From: Planctomycetota bacterium
GTDB lineage: Bacteria > Planctomycetota > UBA1135 > GCA-002686595
Length of the DNA: 64,000 nucleotides
Direction: 5' to 3'
Assembly: GCA_002862085.1 (NCBI GenBank)
Contig: PKCK01000126.1
Coordinates: 1 to 64,000, forward strand
Under the pieces are notes generated by a model. That model was given only the letters and a program-made list of their open reading frames with translations, was not told where the DNA came from and made no database searches. The first letter of the stretch is position 1. Every line of letters starts with the position of its first letter. This document shows positions 10,136-21,000 of the stretch, one piece after another. A program made the position numbers and the translations under genes.

Positions 10136-10169
10136 TGCGGTCCTCACGGCGACCACCCTTCCCAACAGC

Positions 10170-11225
10170 ATGGACATCACGGACATCCCCGTCGAGGGTT
10201 ACGAGCGCGTCGCGCGCTGCAGGGATGAGGCCTCGGGCCTTCACGCGCTGATCGCGGTGCACGACACGACCCTCGGCCCGTCGCTCGGTGGGATGCGGCT
10301 CTGGAACTACGAGTCCGAGGACGAGGCGTTGGTGGACGTGACGCGCCTCGCCCGGGGGATGACCTACAAATCGGCCGTGGCGGGCACGGGGCTCGGGGGC
10401 GGGAAGAGCGTGATCGTCGGCGACCCCGCCGAGGTCAAGTCGCCCGCGCTCTTCGAGGCCATGGGCCGCTTTATCGACGACTTCGGCGGGAGCTACATCA
10501 CCGCCGAGGACATGAACATCGGCATCGCCGACCTCCGACACGTCAAGAAGACCACCGATCACGTCACCGGTCTCAGTCGCGAGGAGGGCGGGTCGGGCAA
10601 CCCGAGCCCTTACACCGCCTACGGCTGCGTCGTCGGGATCGAGGCCGCCGCGGAGTGGCGCTACGGCTCCGCGGATCTCTCCGGCAAGCACGTCCTCGTC
10701 CAGGGCGTCGGCGCCGTCGGCGGCGAGATGGCCCGTCTGCTCAAGGAGCGAGGCGCGCGCATCACGATCTGCGACATCCGTGACGAGCACGTCGCCGAAC
10801 TCTGCGCCGAGCACGGCTACGAGTCGGTGGACGACCTCGTCCACCTCGACGTCGACTGCGACATCTACGCGCCCTGCGCCCGCGGCGCCGGGATCAACGA
10901 CGAGACGATCCCGAAGCTCACCTGCGACATCATCGCGGGCTGCGCGAACAACATGCTCCTCGAGCCGCGTCACGGGGAGGTCCTCCGCGAGAAGGGCATC
11001 CTCTACGCGCCGGACTACGTCGTGAACGCAGCGGGGATCATCAACGTCGGGGCCGAGCGCTTGCCCGGCGGCTACGACGAGGAGCAGGCCATGCGCCGGA
11101 TCAACCGGATCGCGGACAACCTCCGCGAGGTCTTCGAGCTCGCCGAGGCCGAGGGCATCGCCACGAACCGCGCGGCCGAGCACCTCGCCGAGAAGCGCAT
11201 CGCGGCGGCGAGGCAGCCCTGCTGA
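10170..11225 (+). CDS. ldh: Leucine (branched-chain amino acid) dehydrogenase
   Basis: A 351-residue member of the Glu/Leu/Phe/Val dehydrogenase family, which oxidatively deaminates leucine, valine or isoleucine with NAD. The catalytic residues align with Bacillus leucine dehydrogenase: K67 in MTYKSAV, K79 in LGGGKSV and D114 in TAEDMN. The Rossmann dinucleotide motif is VQGVGAVGGEMA. Length is normal for leucine dehydrogenase and too short for glutamate dehydrogenase. The gene stands alone after a long leader with a strong palindrome and is followed by a 14-bp GC hairpin, so it is probably a monocistronic, regulated unit. Valine or phenylalanine preference cannot be excluded. Confidence 0.88.
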   Translation: MDITDIPVEGYERVARCRDEASGLHALIAVHDTTLGPSLGGMRLWNYESEDEALVDVTRLARGMTYKSAVAGTGLGGGKSVIVGDPAEVKSPALFEAMGRFIDDFGGSYITAEDMNIGIADLRHVKKTTDHVTGLSREEGGSGNPSPYTAYGCVVGIEAAAEWRYGSADLSGKHVLVQGVGAVGGEMARLLKERGARITICDIRDEHVAELCAEHGYESVDDLVHLDVDCDIYAPCARGAGINDETIPKLTCDIIAGCANNMLLEPRHGEVLREKGILYAPDYVVNAAGIINVGAERLPGGYDEEQAMRRINRIADNLREVFELAEAEGIATNRAAEHLAEKRIAAARQPC

Positions 11226-11255
11226 GGCAAGAGCGAGCATCGCTCCGATAGGACG

Positions 11256-11290
11256 GCGCCGCGCCGCGGGTTGGATCCGCGGCGCGGCGC
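11256..11290. terminator. Perfect 14-bp GC hairpin between convergent genes
   Basis: GCGCCGCGCCGCGG (11256-11269) pairs exactly with 11277-11290 across a 7-nt loop. It lies 30 bp past the leucine dehydrogenase stop, facing the convergent small gene. No T-run follows on either strand, so this is a terminator-like structure without a U-tract. Confidence 0.6.
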
Positions 11291-11347
11291 TGTTCGTCGG
11301 AGGCGGAGTCCGGGCGGCCGCAGGTCACCGACGCGGGGGAACGCCGC

Positions 11348-11659
11348 TCAGGACCTCAGCATCCGGTCCGCCCACTCCTCGTACGCGGTCACGTCCTCGC
11401 CATGGCCTGCGGCCATGAGCAGGTCTCGCCAGTCGGCGCGCGCGAGGTCGAAGACCTGGTCCTCGCGCTGATCGCGCTCGTGGAGCAGCCGCAGGGCCGA
11501 GATCCGGATGCGCTCCAGCAGGTCCCGTGCCGGCCCGCTCGAGCCCGTGTCCATCGAACCCGGGATCTCCTCCAGGAGGCGCCGTCCGAGGCGTTCGGCG
11601 TCCGCGGAGCCCGCGACGCGCTGGACGAGGGCTGCGGTTCTGCGCGTGAGGGGGACCAT
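11348..11659 (-). CDS. Hypothetical small helical protein (103 aa)
   Basis: I do not recognise this protein. From the ATG at 11659 it gives 103 residues, rich in Arg, Glu, Leu and Ala and apparently all-helical, ending near YEEWADRMLRS. There is no signal peptide or membrane segment. The frame continues upstream but composition changes and it would run into the leader of the divergent SGNH hydrolase, so I took the later start. Neighbours give no functional hint. Confidence 0.55.
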   Translation of the reverse strand: MVPLTRRTAALVQRVAGSADAERLGRRLLEEIPGSMDTGSSGPARDLLERIRISALRLLHERDQREDQVFDLARADWRDLLMAAGHGEDVTAYEEWADRMLRS

Positions 11660-11757
11660 GGTGGCGACCGGCTGGTGGAGGAGCCTATCCGAACCTCGCA
11701 GACCGCCGCGGTCGGTGGGCGTTCGAGGCGGTGCTCCTGATCGGTCCGGCGTGGAAT

Positions 11758-11789
11758 CCGGTTCCTGCCTGCCGGGCGGCAGGAACCGG
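11758..11789. promoter_or_regulatory. Perfect 12-bp inverted repeat upstream of the SGNH hydrolase
   Basis: CCGGTTCCTGCC (11758-11769) and GGCAGGAACCGG (11778-11789) are exact reverse complements separated by 8 nt. The repeat ends 18 bp before the hydrolase ATG, in the 148-bp gap between divergent genes. It could be an operator, or an RNA hairpin close to the ribosome binding site. Confidence 0.45.
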
Positions 11790-11807
11790 CTCCAGACTGG
11801 GCTCGCC

Positions 11808-13217
11808 ATGCTCGCCTGCGCGCTCTCAGTCCTCACTCTCCACCTCGCCCAGGCCAGCTCGCCGGTCGCGCCGGCGGAACCGACCAGGGTCGTCTGCCTC
11901 GGCGACTCGATCACGGCAGGTGCCCGGATCGTTCAGCCCGAGAGGCTCGGCTGGTCGGCGCAGCTCGGGGCGTGGTTGAACGAGGATCCGGGGCGTTCGG
12001 ATGTCGAGGTGGTCGGCTTCGGCGTGGGCGGCGCGACGCTCCTGGCGAAGGGCGACCGGCCGATCCAGGGGACGAAGGCCTACACGGACGCACTCGCGAA
12101 GGCGTGCGACCACTTCGTCGTCATGCTCGGGACGAACGACACCGTCCAGGTGGGGCGCGGGAACTGGGAGAAGGCGGACGACTTCGTCGGTGACCTGGGC
12201 GCGCTCTGCGCGGCCGCGCGCGAGCGAAGCCCGGAGGCGACGGTCTGGATCGTGGGGCCGCCGCCGATGTTCGCCGACGCGCGCGGACTCGACGACGCGC
12301 GAGTGGCCTCGCTGACCGCTCGGGCTCCGCGCCGGATCGAGCTCGCGAAGCGCGCGAAGGCCTTCGCCGAGGCGACGCCGGGCGTCGAGCACATCTCGCT
12401 GGACGGGGTGCTCACCGCGCAGCGCACGGTCGACGGCGTGCATCCCGATCCCTTCGGCCACGAGGACATCGCGCGCGCGGTTCACTCCCGGCTCGCGGCG
12501 GCCATGGGCCGCGAGGTCGCCGCGCTGCGTACGCTCCAGCCCGCTCCGTCGGCGGAGTACCGCTCGGGCGCCGGCTGGGGCGGGACCTGGTGGGACGCCT
12601 TCCGTTCTCTCCAGGCCCTCCCGGAGTCACTCGACGAGCAGCCCGAGGTCGTCTTCCTCGGCGACTCCATCACCCAGGGGCTGACGGGGCACGGGACGCG
12701 TCACTTCGAGCTCGGTCAGCGGCCGGCCGTCTCGCTCGGTCTCAGCGGCGACCGCACCGAGCACCTGCGCTACCGCGTCCGTCGCGGGGCTCTCCGGCGT
12801 CTCGAGCCGTCGCTGATCGTCCTCCAGATCGGGATCAACAACCTGAACGCCGCGGGACACTCCGCCGAGGACACGGCCGCCGGGATCCGCGCGGTCGTGG
12901 GGGACCTCCGCGGCGCGCACCCGTCCGCGAGAGTCCTCGTCTGCGGTCCCTTCCCCGCGGGCCGCACCCCCGGGTCGGAGCTCCGGCGCGCTGTGGACGA
13001 GGTGCACCGCCGGATCGCGGACGTCGGCGTCGGGACCGAGTCCGCCGCGCTCGGCGGCGCGCCCCAGGTCCACTACCTCGACCTGCGCGGTCTCTTCCTG
13101 ACGGAGGACGGCGCGCCTGGCGAGGCGATGGCCGGCGACGCGCTCCACATCTCGGCCGAGGGCAAGCGGCGCTGGAAGGAACGGGTGCTGCGGTGGACGG
13201 AGCAGCACCTGCGCTGA
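11808..13217 (+). CDS. Exported tandem SGNH/GDSL hydrolase (two complete catalytic domains)
   Basis: A 469-residue protein with a short signal peptide (MLACALSVLTLHLAQA). It has two SGNH domains in series. Domain 1 has VVCLGDSITAG (Ser34), FGVGG, GTND and the D-x-x-H block DGVHP. Domain 2 has VFLGDSITQG (Ser ~286), LSGDRT, GINN and DALH near residue 444, and looks like the platelet-activating-factor acetylhydrolase-type branch. Both triads look intact, so both halves should hydrolyse esters, perhaps deacetylating extracellular polysaccharide; this substrate is an inference. I chose the ATG at 11808 because it begins the signal peptide. Confidence 0.85.
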   Translation: MLACALSVLTLHLAQASSPVAPAEPTRVVCLGDSITAGARIVQPERLGWSAQLGAWLNEDPGRSDVEVVGFGVGGATLLAKGDRPIQGTKAYTDALAKACDHFVVMLGTNDTVQVGRGNWEKADDFVGDLGALCAAARERSPEATVWIVGPPPMFADARGLDDARVASLTARAPRRIELAKRAKAFAEATPGVEHISLDGVLTAQRTVDGVHPDPFGHEDIARAVHSRLAAAMGREVAALRTLQPAPSAEYRSGAGWGGTWWDAFRSLQALPESLDEQPEVVFLGDSITQGLTGHGTRHFELGQRPAVSLGLSGDRTEHLRYRVRRGALRRLEPSLIVLQIGINNLNAAGHSAEDTAAGIRAVVGDLRGAHPSARVLVCGPFPAGRTPGSELRRAVDEVHRRIADVGVGTESAALGGAPQVHYLDLRGLFLTEDGAPGEAMAGDALHISAEGKRRWKERVLRWTEQHLR

Positions 13218-13224
13218 ACCGCGC

Positions 13225-14802
13225 TCACTCCGCCAGCCCCACGAGCCGCGCCGTCTCCATGGGCATCACGAGGATGCGCTGGTCGTAGCTCCAGGCCGTG
13301 GGGTAGTAGAGGAAGTTGATCTCGCGCGGGCCGAAGGTCATCAGATCGATGGGACCGACGACCCAGGTCTCGTAGGCCCGCCCGCACTCCATCCCCAGGA
13401 TGGCGAGGTGTGTGGCGCGCGGGTCGCCCTCGGAGGTCGTGTCGCCGCTGCCCGCCAACAGGTTCATGCGATCGAGGCCTTCACCGACCGCGGGAGAGAG
13501 CGCGAACACCGCGCCGCTCTCGTCCTCGATGTGCGCCGCGAGCTCGGTCAGGCTGCGATCGAGGGATCGGTTCCGCGTGCGCTCGGCGGCCTGGGCGTTG
13601 TACATGGCGTGTCCCGCGAGGATCGCCGCGGTCGCGCCGATCACGGCGCCGCGCAGGACGCGCGGCCGCGCGACCTCGACCAGGTAGGCGATGCCCCTGG
13701 CCGCGAAAAGGGCCAGGAACGGCGAGATCACGAGGACGTTGCGCATCATCCCCACGATCATCGTCGACATGTACGCCACGTAGAGGACGGGGAAGCAGGC
13801 GACGAGTACCAGGAGCATCACGCGCTCGCGCGCGATGGCGTAGAGCCCGAGCAGCGCGAGGCCGGCGAGCGCCCAGGCCACGAGGTCGAAGGGCGAGAGG
13901 AGCTGGCCGCCGAGGTAGCCCAGCATGCGCTGGAGATGCGGCCAGCCCGCTTCGAGGGTGTAGACGCCGTGCCCGCCCTCGCCGTAGTGCATCCGCTCGT
14001 AGTCGATGTCCCGCCGGAACTCCTCGTACTCGAAGACGCTGCCCGGGGTCGCGACCACGAAGGCGGCGGCGAAGGCGACGAGGAGGCCGGCGAGGAGCCC
14101 GGCCGCGGAGATCCAGCGCCTCTCGCGGAGGTCTGGCAGGACGACCACGCCGTACGCGACCAGCGTGGGCGCGAGGAGCAGACCACCCGGGTACTTCGAA
14201 CCACAGCCGAGGCCGGCTGCGACCGCCGCCAGCCAGAGCCAGCGTCGGCCTCCGCTCTCGTGGACGGCGGCGACGCAGGCCATGAGGGTCAAGGCGCCGA
14301 ACTGCATCAAGAGGCCGTCGGGGGCGACCCAGCGCGTGTGGTACGAGACCTCCCAGGACAGCGCCAGGAGCGACGCGGCCAGCAGCGCTTCCACCCTGGA
14401 GCCGCGCCAGCTCAGCACCAGGCGGTAGAGCCAGACGACGCCCAGGCTCGACACGAGCAGGAAGATCGCCCGCATGCGCAGTCGGAAGGGCTGCTCGTAG
14501 ATCGTGGCGATGACGTGCTCGCTCACGTCCACACCCTGGACCTTCGCCCAGATCACCTCCGGGATCGCCGCGAGCAGCGTCAGCCAGTATCCGAAGGTCG
14601 GGTAGTTGTACTTGCCCGGGAGAGGAGCCCCGATCTCGAAGGAGCGCTGGAGCGGCTTGAGCCACGCGTTGTCCTCGTCCCAGTGCGGTCCGAAATCGAG
14701 GGCGAAGAGACCGGTGCCCACGAGGATCAGGAGCGGGATCAGCACCGGCGACGCCCAGCGGCGGCGCTGGAGGGGGCTCTCCGCATCGGGTCCTCTGGAC
14801 AT
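13225..14802 (-). CDS. GT39-type (PMT/ArnT-like) membrane glycosyltransferase
   Basis: A 525-residue polytopic membrane protein. After the first membrane helix comes FGPHWDEDNAW, matching the acidic first external loop that holds the catalytic Asp/Glu in GT-C enzymes. Roughly ten more hydrophobic segments follow, then a soluble C-terminal portion. The conserved loop GSKYPGGLLLAPTLVAYG also fits family 39. Such enzymes transfer a sugar from a polyprenyl-phosphate donor to protein or lipid; the acceptor is unknown. The start at 14802 gives a short basic N-terminus; an upstream in-frame extension to 15069 is arginine- and proline-rich and unlikely. Its stop is 7 bp from the convergent SGNH hydrolase gene. 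Confidence 0.8.
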   Translation of the reverse strand: MSRGPDAESPLQRRRWASPVLIPLLILVGTGLFALDFGPHWDEDNAWLKPLQRSFEIGAPLPGKYNYPTFGYWLTLLAAIPEVIWAKVQGVDVSEHVIATIYEQPFRLRMRAIFLLVSSLGVVWLYRLVLSWRGSRVEALLAASLLALSWEVSYHTRWVAPDGLLMQFGALTLMACVAAVHESGGRRWLWLAAVAAGLGCGSKYPGGLLLAPTLVAYGVVVLPDLRERRWISAAGLLAGLLVAFAAAFVVATPGSVFEYEEFRRDIDYERMHYGEGGHGVYTLEAGWPHLQRMLGYLGGQLLSPFDLVAWALAGLALLGLYAIARERVMLLVLVACFPVLYVAYMSTMIVGMMRNVLVISPFLALFAARGIAYLVEVARPRVLRGAVIGATAAILAGHAMYNAQAAERTRNRSLDRSLTELAAHIEDESGAVFALSPAVGEGLDRMNLLAGSGDTTSEGDPRATHLAILGMECGRAYETWVVGPIDLMTFGPREINFLYYPTAWSYDQRILVMPMETARLVGLAE

Positions 14803-14810
14803 GGAGCGAG

Positions 14811-14816
14811 ACCCTA
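14811..14816 (-). promoter_or_regulatory. Putative -10 element TAGGGT for the glycosyltransferase gene
   Basis: The minus strand reads TAGGGT with 8 nt before the ATG at 14802. It fits the TAnnnT pattern found 6-9 nt before other starts in the window. Confidence 0.3.
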
Positions 14817-14954
14817 CACGAGCCGTGGGCGTGCTCCTCGATGGACCTCGCCGTTCCGGGCGGCCGACGGGCCCCGGAGGGCGGGTTTCCGCGCCAGGAA
14901 ACGCGTGATCAGGCCGATCCTGCCCCGGGGCCGCGTACGCCCCGTCACCCGGAC

Positions 14955-14977
14955 GGCGAGAATCTTCGATTCTCGCC
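14955..14977. repeat. Perfect 10-bp hairpin between divergent genes
   Basis: GGCGAGAATC (14955-14964), loop TTC, then GATTCTCGCC (14968-14977). It lies 91 bp before the ATG of the giant exported protein and 152 bp before the divergent glycosyltransferase start. It is AT-richer than its surroundings. It could be an operator or a leader hairpin. Confidence 0.45.
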
Positions 14978-15067
14978 AAGAGCCCGTTCTCGCGAACCGT
15001 CGTCCCGGCGCACCGTTCCAGCACGCACGAGCCCACGGCTCCGTCCGTAGACGACCGCTCCGCCACC

Positions 15068-18000
15068 ATGAATCACTCCACCAGTCACCAGCAGAGCACT
15101 CTGCAGAGCGTCCTCTCGAGCGTCTCCCTCCGCGCAGCCGGCCTCGTCGCCGCCGCGACGGCGGGCTTCGCCAGCGACGTCCCTCAGGCTGACCAGCTCC
15201 CCCTCGGCTTCGCCGAGGCCTTCGCTCTGGCGGAGGACAGAGGCGCTGTCCTCGACCAGCTCGTGGCGGGGACGGATGAACACGACTTCTACACGAGCCT
15301 CTGGCTGCAGGGGGAGGGCCGGCTCGGAGAGGTGCCGGCGGTGCTGAACCGCTGGAAGGTGCGCAGCGGCGAGACGGCCGCGTGGCGACGGATCGAGGCG
15401 CGCCAGGCGCTCCTGAACGCGTCGAACGACCCGGCCGCGACCTACCGGTTCCTCGAGGAGGAGCTGGGCCTCGAGTTCGATCATCGCCGCCGCGTGCAGG
15501 GAGAGGTGCCCGACCGGCCGACGCGCCTCGACCAGGAGCTCATCGACACCGAGCGGCTCCTCGGCGAGGTCCTCCAGGACCGGACGGGCAAGCGCCTGCG
15601 GCGCGTGTCGGACGCGCTGCTGGAGCAGCTGGTCCGACGCCAGCTCACCGACCGGCAGCGGGTCGAACTCCTCCAGCGCCTGCCGCGCGCCGACGTCCCC
15701 GGGATGGTCCAGGCCGTCCTCGCGGACTTCGACGCCTTCCCGAAGCTCAGCTTCGGCGGCCGCAAGATCCACGGCCAGCTGACCCTCGCCCAGCTCGAGA
15801 CGCTGCGCGGCGCCCGGCCCCAGGTGCTCTCCAACGCGGCGTACGTCGACGCGGTGATGAGGCGCCTCGCCCCCGGCGCCGACGCCTCGATCGACGACCC
15901 CGCCGAGGAGCAGCGCTACCTGGGGCGCGCCTGGGCCTTCGCCGCGACGCTCCCGCCGGCCTTCAACTCCCTCAAGGCCCACCTGCTCTATCGCTGGATC
16001 GAGCGGGACCTCGAGCGCGGCGAGGTCGACCGCGACCGGTTCCTCCGCTACCTGCGCCTGCCCCGCAACGCGCCCCACGTCATCGTCCGCAGGGAGGACC
16101 GCGGGAACGTGGCGAACCTCGGCGAGGACTTCTCCGGACGCACTCCTTTCTCGCCGGTGGGGGACGATCGTGAGGTCGTGGAGGCGAGCCTCCATCTCCT
16201 CCTCCGGGACGCACGCGGCGCCGAGGAGTTCTTCGGCGTGCTCGAGGAGGCCTACGTCAAGCGCCTCTTCGCCGAGGCGAAGCTGCTCCACGGGGACCCC
16301 GCGGACGCCGAGCAGTACATCGAGATGCTCGGTGGACCCTCCGCCCTCGAGGCCCTGCGCGGCCGTGTCGAGCTCGACTTCGCCCGCGGCTCCCGGGAGT
16401 TCTTCGGGTCGGACGACGAGGTCTCGCTCGAGGTCGACGTGAAGAACGTCTCCGACCTCATCGTGAAGGTCTTCGAGATCGACCCGGTCGCCGTCTTCGA
16501 CCGCCTCGGCCACCTCGGGGTCTCCGGCCTCGATCTCGACGGCCTCGTCCCGAGCTCCGAGCGCACCTTCACCTTCGGACAGAACGCCCTCACGCGGCAC
16601 CGCGAGAGCTTCGACTTCCCCTCACTCGCGCGACCCGGGACCTTCGTCGTCGAGCTCGTGGGCGGCGGCGTCTCGAGCCGGGCTGTCGTGCGCAAGGGCA
16701 CGCTCCATCTCGTGGGCGGGCTGACCGAGGCGGGCCACGTCTTCCGCGTTCTCGACGAGGACCGGGCCGCGGTGACGGACGCGATCCTGCGCTTCGGTGG
16801 CCGCGATTACCTCTCGGACGACAGGGGTGAGCTCTTCGTGCCCTTCTCCACGGGCGGAGGACGCCGGACGGCTCTCCTGCGCCGCGGCGACCTGGCGGTG
16901 GTCACCGCCTTCGATCACGTGGCCGAGGAGTACGCGCTCGAGGCGGCCGTGTTCGCGCCGGGCGAGGCCCTGGTGTCCGGCAGCAGCGCGACCTTCGTCG
17001 TCCGGCCCCGCCTGACCGTGGCCGGAGAGCGCGCGTCCCTGGAGCTCCTCCAGGACGCGAGCCTCGTCGTGACCTCGACCGACCTGGACGGCGCCCGCTC
17101 CACCAAGGTCGTGCCCCTGGCGGCCGTGGACGCCGGCGCGATCCTCACCGCCGACGTCGCGGTCCCCGAGCGGGTCAAGACCTTCGAGGTCCAGCTGTCG
17201 GCCCGGGTGCGAAGTGTCAGCCTCGGCGAGGACGTCGCTCTCGAGGCGCCCTCGGCGAGCTTCCCGATCAACCGCCTGCAGCCGATGAGCACGCGCATGA
17301 GCCTGCTGACGCGGCGGCCGCAGGGGTACGTGCTCGAGGTCCGCGGCCGCACCGGCGAGCCGCTTCAGGACGTCGAGGTGTCCGTCGATTTGCGCCACCG
17401 CTGGTTCGCCGACGTCCAGCGCGCGCGCCTGAAGACCGATGCCAGGGGGCGCATCGATCTCGGTTCCCTGGATCAGGTGTCGAGCGTGCGCCTCACCGAG
17501 CCGGGCGAGCTCCACAACTTCTGGGAGCTCGAGGTGTCCGACCTCCACGGCATGCAGGGCGCGCTGCACGGCCGCACCGACGGCGTCGTGCGGATTCCCT
17601 ACACGGGGCGCTTCACCGCCCCCGACCGCCGGGCCTTCTCCCTGATCGAGATGCGCGGCGGCGCGCCGGCCCGCGACGCCTTCGCGGCCATCTCCGTGGA
17701 GAACCGCTACGTCGTGCTCCGCGGTCTCGCGGCCGGGGACTACCGGCTGGTGCTCAAGGAGAGCGGCGGCACCGGGAGCGTCCGCATCACGGACGGCGCG
17801 ACGGTCGCCGGCCACGAGGTCGGTCGCCACCGCGCCCTCTCGGCCTCGCCGAAGGAGCCGCTCCAGATCGTCGAAGTGGCGCGCTCTGGCGGCGGGCTCG
17901 CGGTGCAGCTCGCGGGGGCCGGCGCGCACACGCGCCTCCACGTGGCGGCGACGAAGTACGTCGATCCGTTCGAGGCGGCGAGTTTCCTCCGCCTCGCGCG

Positions 18001-21000
18001 CAGGGACACGACGCGCGCGAGCGAAATCGCGCGGCCGCGCTCGGGCTACGAGTCGGGGCGCGTGATCAGCGACGAGTACCGCTACATCCTCGACCGCCGC
18101 GAGCAGGACGTCTTCCCGGGCAACATGCTCCGGCGTCCTGGCTACCTCCTCAATCCCTGGGCCGTCAATCGGACCGAGGATCGCATGGCCGACGAGGGCC
18201 GCGCGGGCGAGCTCTTCCGAGGGCGCGAGAACTCCGTGGTGGGGATCGGGGGTGGCGCCGGCGGGCGGTTCGGCGGACGCGCGGGCAAGAAGCGCGCGGC
18301 CACGCGGACCTACAACCGGACGATGGACTTCCTGGTGGAGCCCGCGGTCACGCTCGTCAACCTCGTCCCCGACGAGGAGGGGCGCGTGCTCGTACCCGCC
18401 GACGCCCTCGGACCGAACCACATGCTGCGGCTCGTGGCGACCGACGACGCCCTGACCGTCGCCTGGGACGTGACCCTGCCCGAGCAGGACCTCGCGCGGC
18501 GCGACCTGCGGCTCGCCGAGCCCCTCGATGCGGGCCGGCCGATGACGCAGTCGCGTCGGATCGCCTTCGTGCCCGCCGGTGAGTCCATCGAGATCCGCGA
18601 CGCGACGAGCGCGGATGCGAAGACCTTCGACACGCTCGGGGACGTCTTCGGACTGTTCCGCACGATCGCGGGCGAGGGATCGGAGCTCGCGAAGTTCGAG
18701 TTCCTCACGCGCTGGCCCGACCTGGGTGCGGACGAGAAGCGCGCTCTCTACTCGGAGTTCGCGTGCCACGAGCTCGGCGCGTTCATCAAGCGCCGCGATC
18801 GGATGTTCTTCGATCAGGTCGTCGCCCCTTACCTCGCCAACAAGGGCCACCGCACCTTCATGGACGACTGGCTCCTCGAGGCGGACCTGGCGGGCTACCT
18901 GGAGCCGTGGCGCTTCGAGCGACTCAACGTGGTCGAGCGCATCCTGCTCCTGCAGCGCACGGGCGGTGACAGCGCGCAGCTCGCCCGCGACCTGATGGCC
19001 CTCGCCCCGCGGGCCGACTTCTCCCTCAACGCCACCTTCGGCACGGTGCTCGCAGCCGGCGGCCTCGATGGCGAGGCTTCGCTCGAGATCGGGGGGGCGG
19101 TGAACCAGATCCGCGGCCGGGGCAGCCGTCGGGCCGAGGTCGACACTCGCAGGGCGCCCGCGCCGGAGGGCCCTGCGAGCCCGGGGCCCACGGTCGCGGG
19201 CCGCGAGCTGAAGGAGGTCGAGAGGTCCGTTCGCAGCCTCGCCGAGCTCGACGGCGCTGAGGCGCTCTTCGATGAGGAGGCGGACGAGGCCTCTCTCGGG
19301 CTGGAGCCCATCGCCGGCCTGAGCGCCGCCGACGACGAGCGCCGCCAGCGCGCGCGCGGCTTCTTCTTCCGCGACCTCGACTCCACCGAGGAGTACGCCG
19401 AGACCCACTACTGGCGCGTTCGCCTGGGCGACACGACGGGCGATCTCGTCAGCGTCTCGCCCTTCTGGGTCGACTTCGCCGAGGCGGGTGAGAGCTTCGT
19501 CTCCGGCCAGTTCCCCCTGGCCACTCGCAGCACCACCGAGATGCTCCTGGCGCTGGCCTTCCTCGACCTCCCCTTCGAGGCCGCGGAGCACGAGGTGGTC
19601 GCCGACGGCCGCAGCGTGAGGATGACGGCGGGGTCCCCGCTGCTCCTCGCCCTGGAGGATATCGGTGAGGCCGCGCCGGCGGCGGGCAGCCCCGAGGTGC
19701 TGGTGGGCCAGGACTTCTTCGTCCCGGAGCAGCGCACCGTGGTCGTCGACGGTGTCGAGCGCGAGCGCTACGTCACCGGTGAGTTCCTCACGGGCCGGCC
19801 CTACGGCTGCCGTGTCGTCATCACGAACCCCTCCTCGGCGGCGATCGAGCTCCAGGCCCTGCTCCAGGTGCCGGAGGGCGCCATCCCCCTGGCGGCGACC
19901 CAGTACACGAAGGGCGTCCCGGTCTCGGTCGGTCCCTACGGGACGCGCTCCATCGAGAGCTTCTTCTACTTCCCCTCCGAGGGAGCCTTCGCGGACTACC
20001 CGGTGCACGCCGGGAAGGGCGCGGTCCTGCTCGGCGCCGCCGACGCGCGGACGCTCCAGGTGGTCGACGTGCCCAGCACCGTGGACAAGGCGACCTGGGA
20101 GTGGGTCAGCCAGAACGGCGACCTCGACGAGCTCCTGCGCTTCCTCGACGCCGGGAACCCGCGCGCCCTCGACCTCGGCCAGATCGCCTGGCGCATGGGG
20201 GACCGCGCGAGCTTCGACCGCGTGACGGCGGCCCTGGGCCGCCGCGGCGTCCTGGCGCCGGTGCTGTGGCAGTACGCGGTCAAGCACCGCGACAGCGCGC
20301 GGACGTCGGAGTTCCTGGGGCGCAACCGCGTCATTCTCGACAGGGTCGGCGTCAGCTTCCGCTCGGATCTCCTCACCGTGGACGCCATGAAGCGAGCGAG
20401 CTACGAGCACCTCGCCTACGAGCCCCTCGTGAACGGACGGGCGCACGCTTTCGGTGGTCGCCGCCAGATCCTCAACGATCAGCTCCGTGACCAGTACGGC
20501 CGCTTCATCGAGCGGATCGTCCTGCAGGACGGCCTCACGGGCGAGGATCGCATCGAGCTCGCCTATTACCTGCTGCTGCAGGCGCGCATCGGCGAGGCCA
20601 TCGCGGCCTTCGAGAAGGTCGACCGCGCCGCAGTGAGGACCGGGCTGCAGTACGACGCGATGGCGGCGTACCTCGCCTTCTACCGCGCCGACGTCCCGGC
20701 CGCGCGTGCGATCGCCGAGCGCTACGTCGACCACCCCGTCGATCGCTGGCGCAACCGGTTCCGCGAGATCATCGCCCAGGCGGACGAGATCGAGGGCCGC
20801 GGCCCGACCGACGTCGTGGATCCTGACGATCGCGACGCGACCCAGGGGGCCCTCGCGGCGGACGAGCCCGCGCTCGCGGTCCGCGTCGACGGCGGCGAGG
20901 TCATCGTCGATCACGAGCGGATCGACGCCGTGGAGCTGCGTTTCCACCGGATGGACATCGAGTTCCTCTTCTCGGGCAGCCCCTTCGTTCGCGGCGACGG

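Noticed and set aside
13408-15192. 594-residue plus-strand frame antisense to the glycosyltransferase
   Set aside because: Lacks hydrophobic pattern or motifs, while the minus frame encodes a convincing polytopic enzyme.
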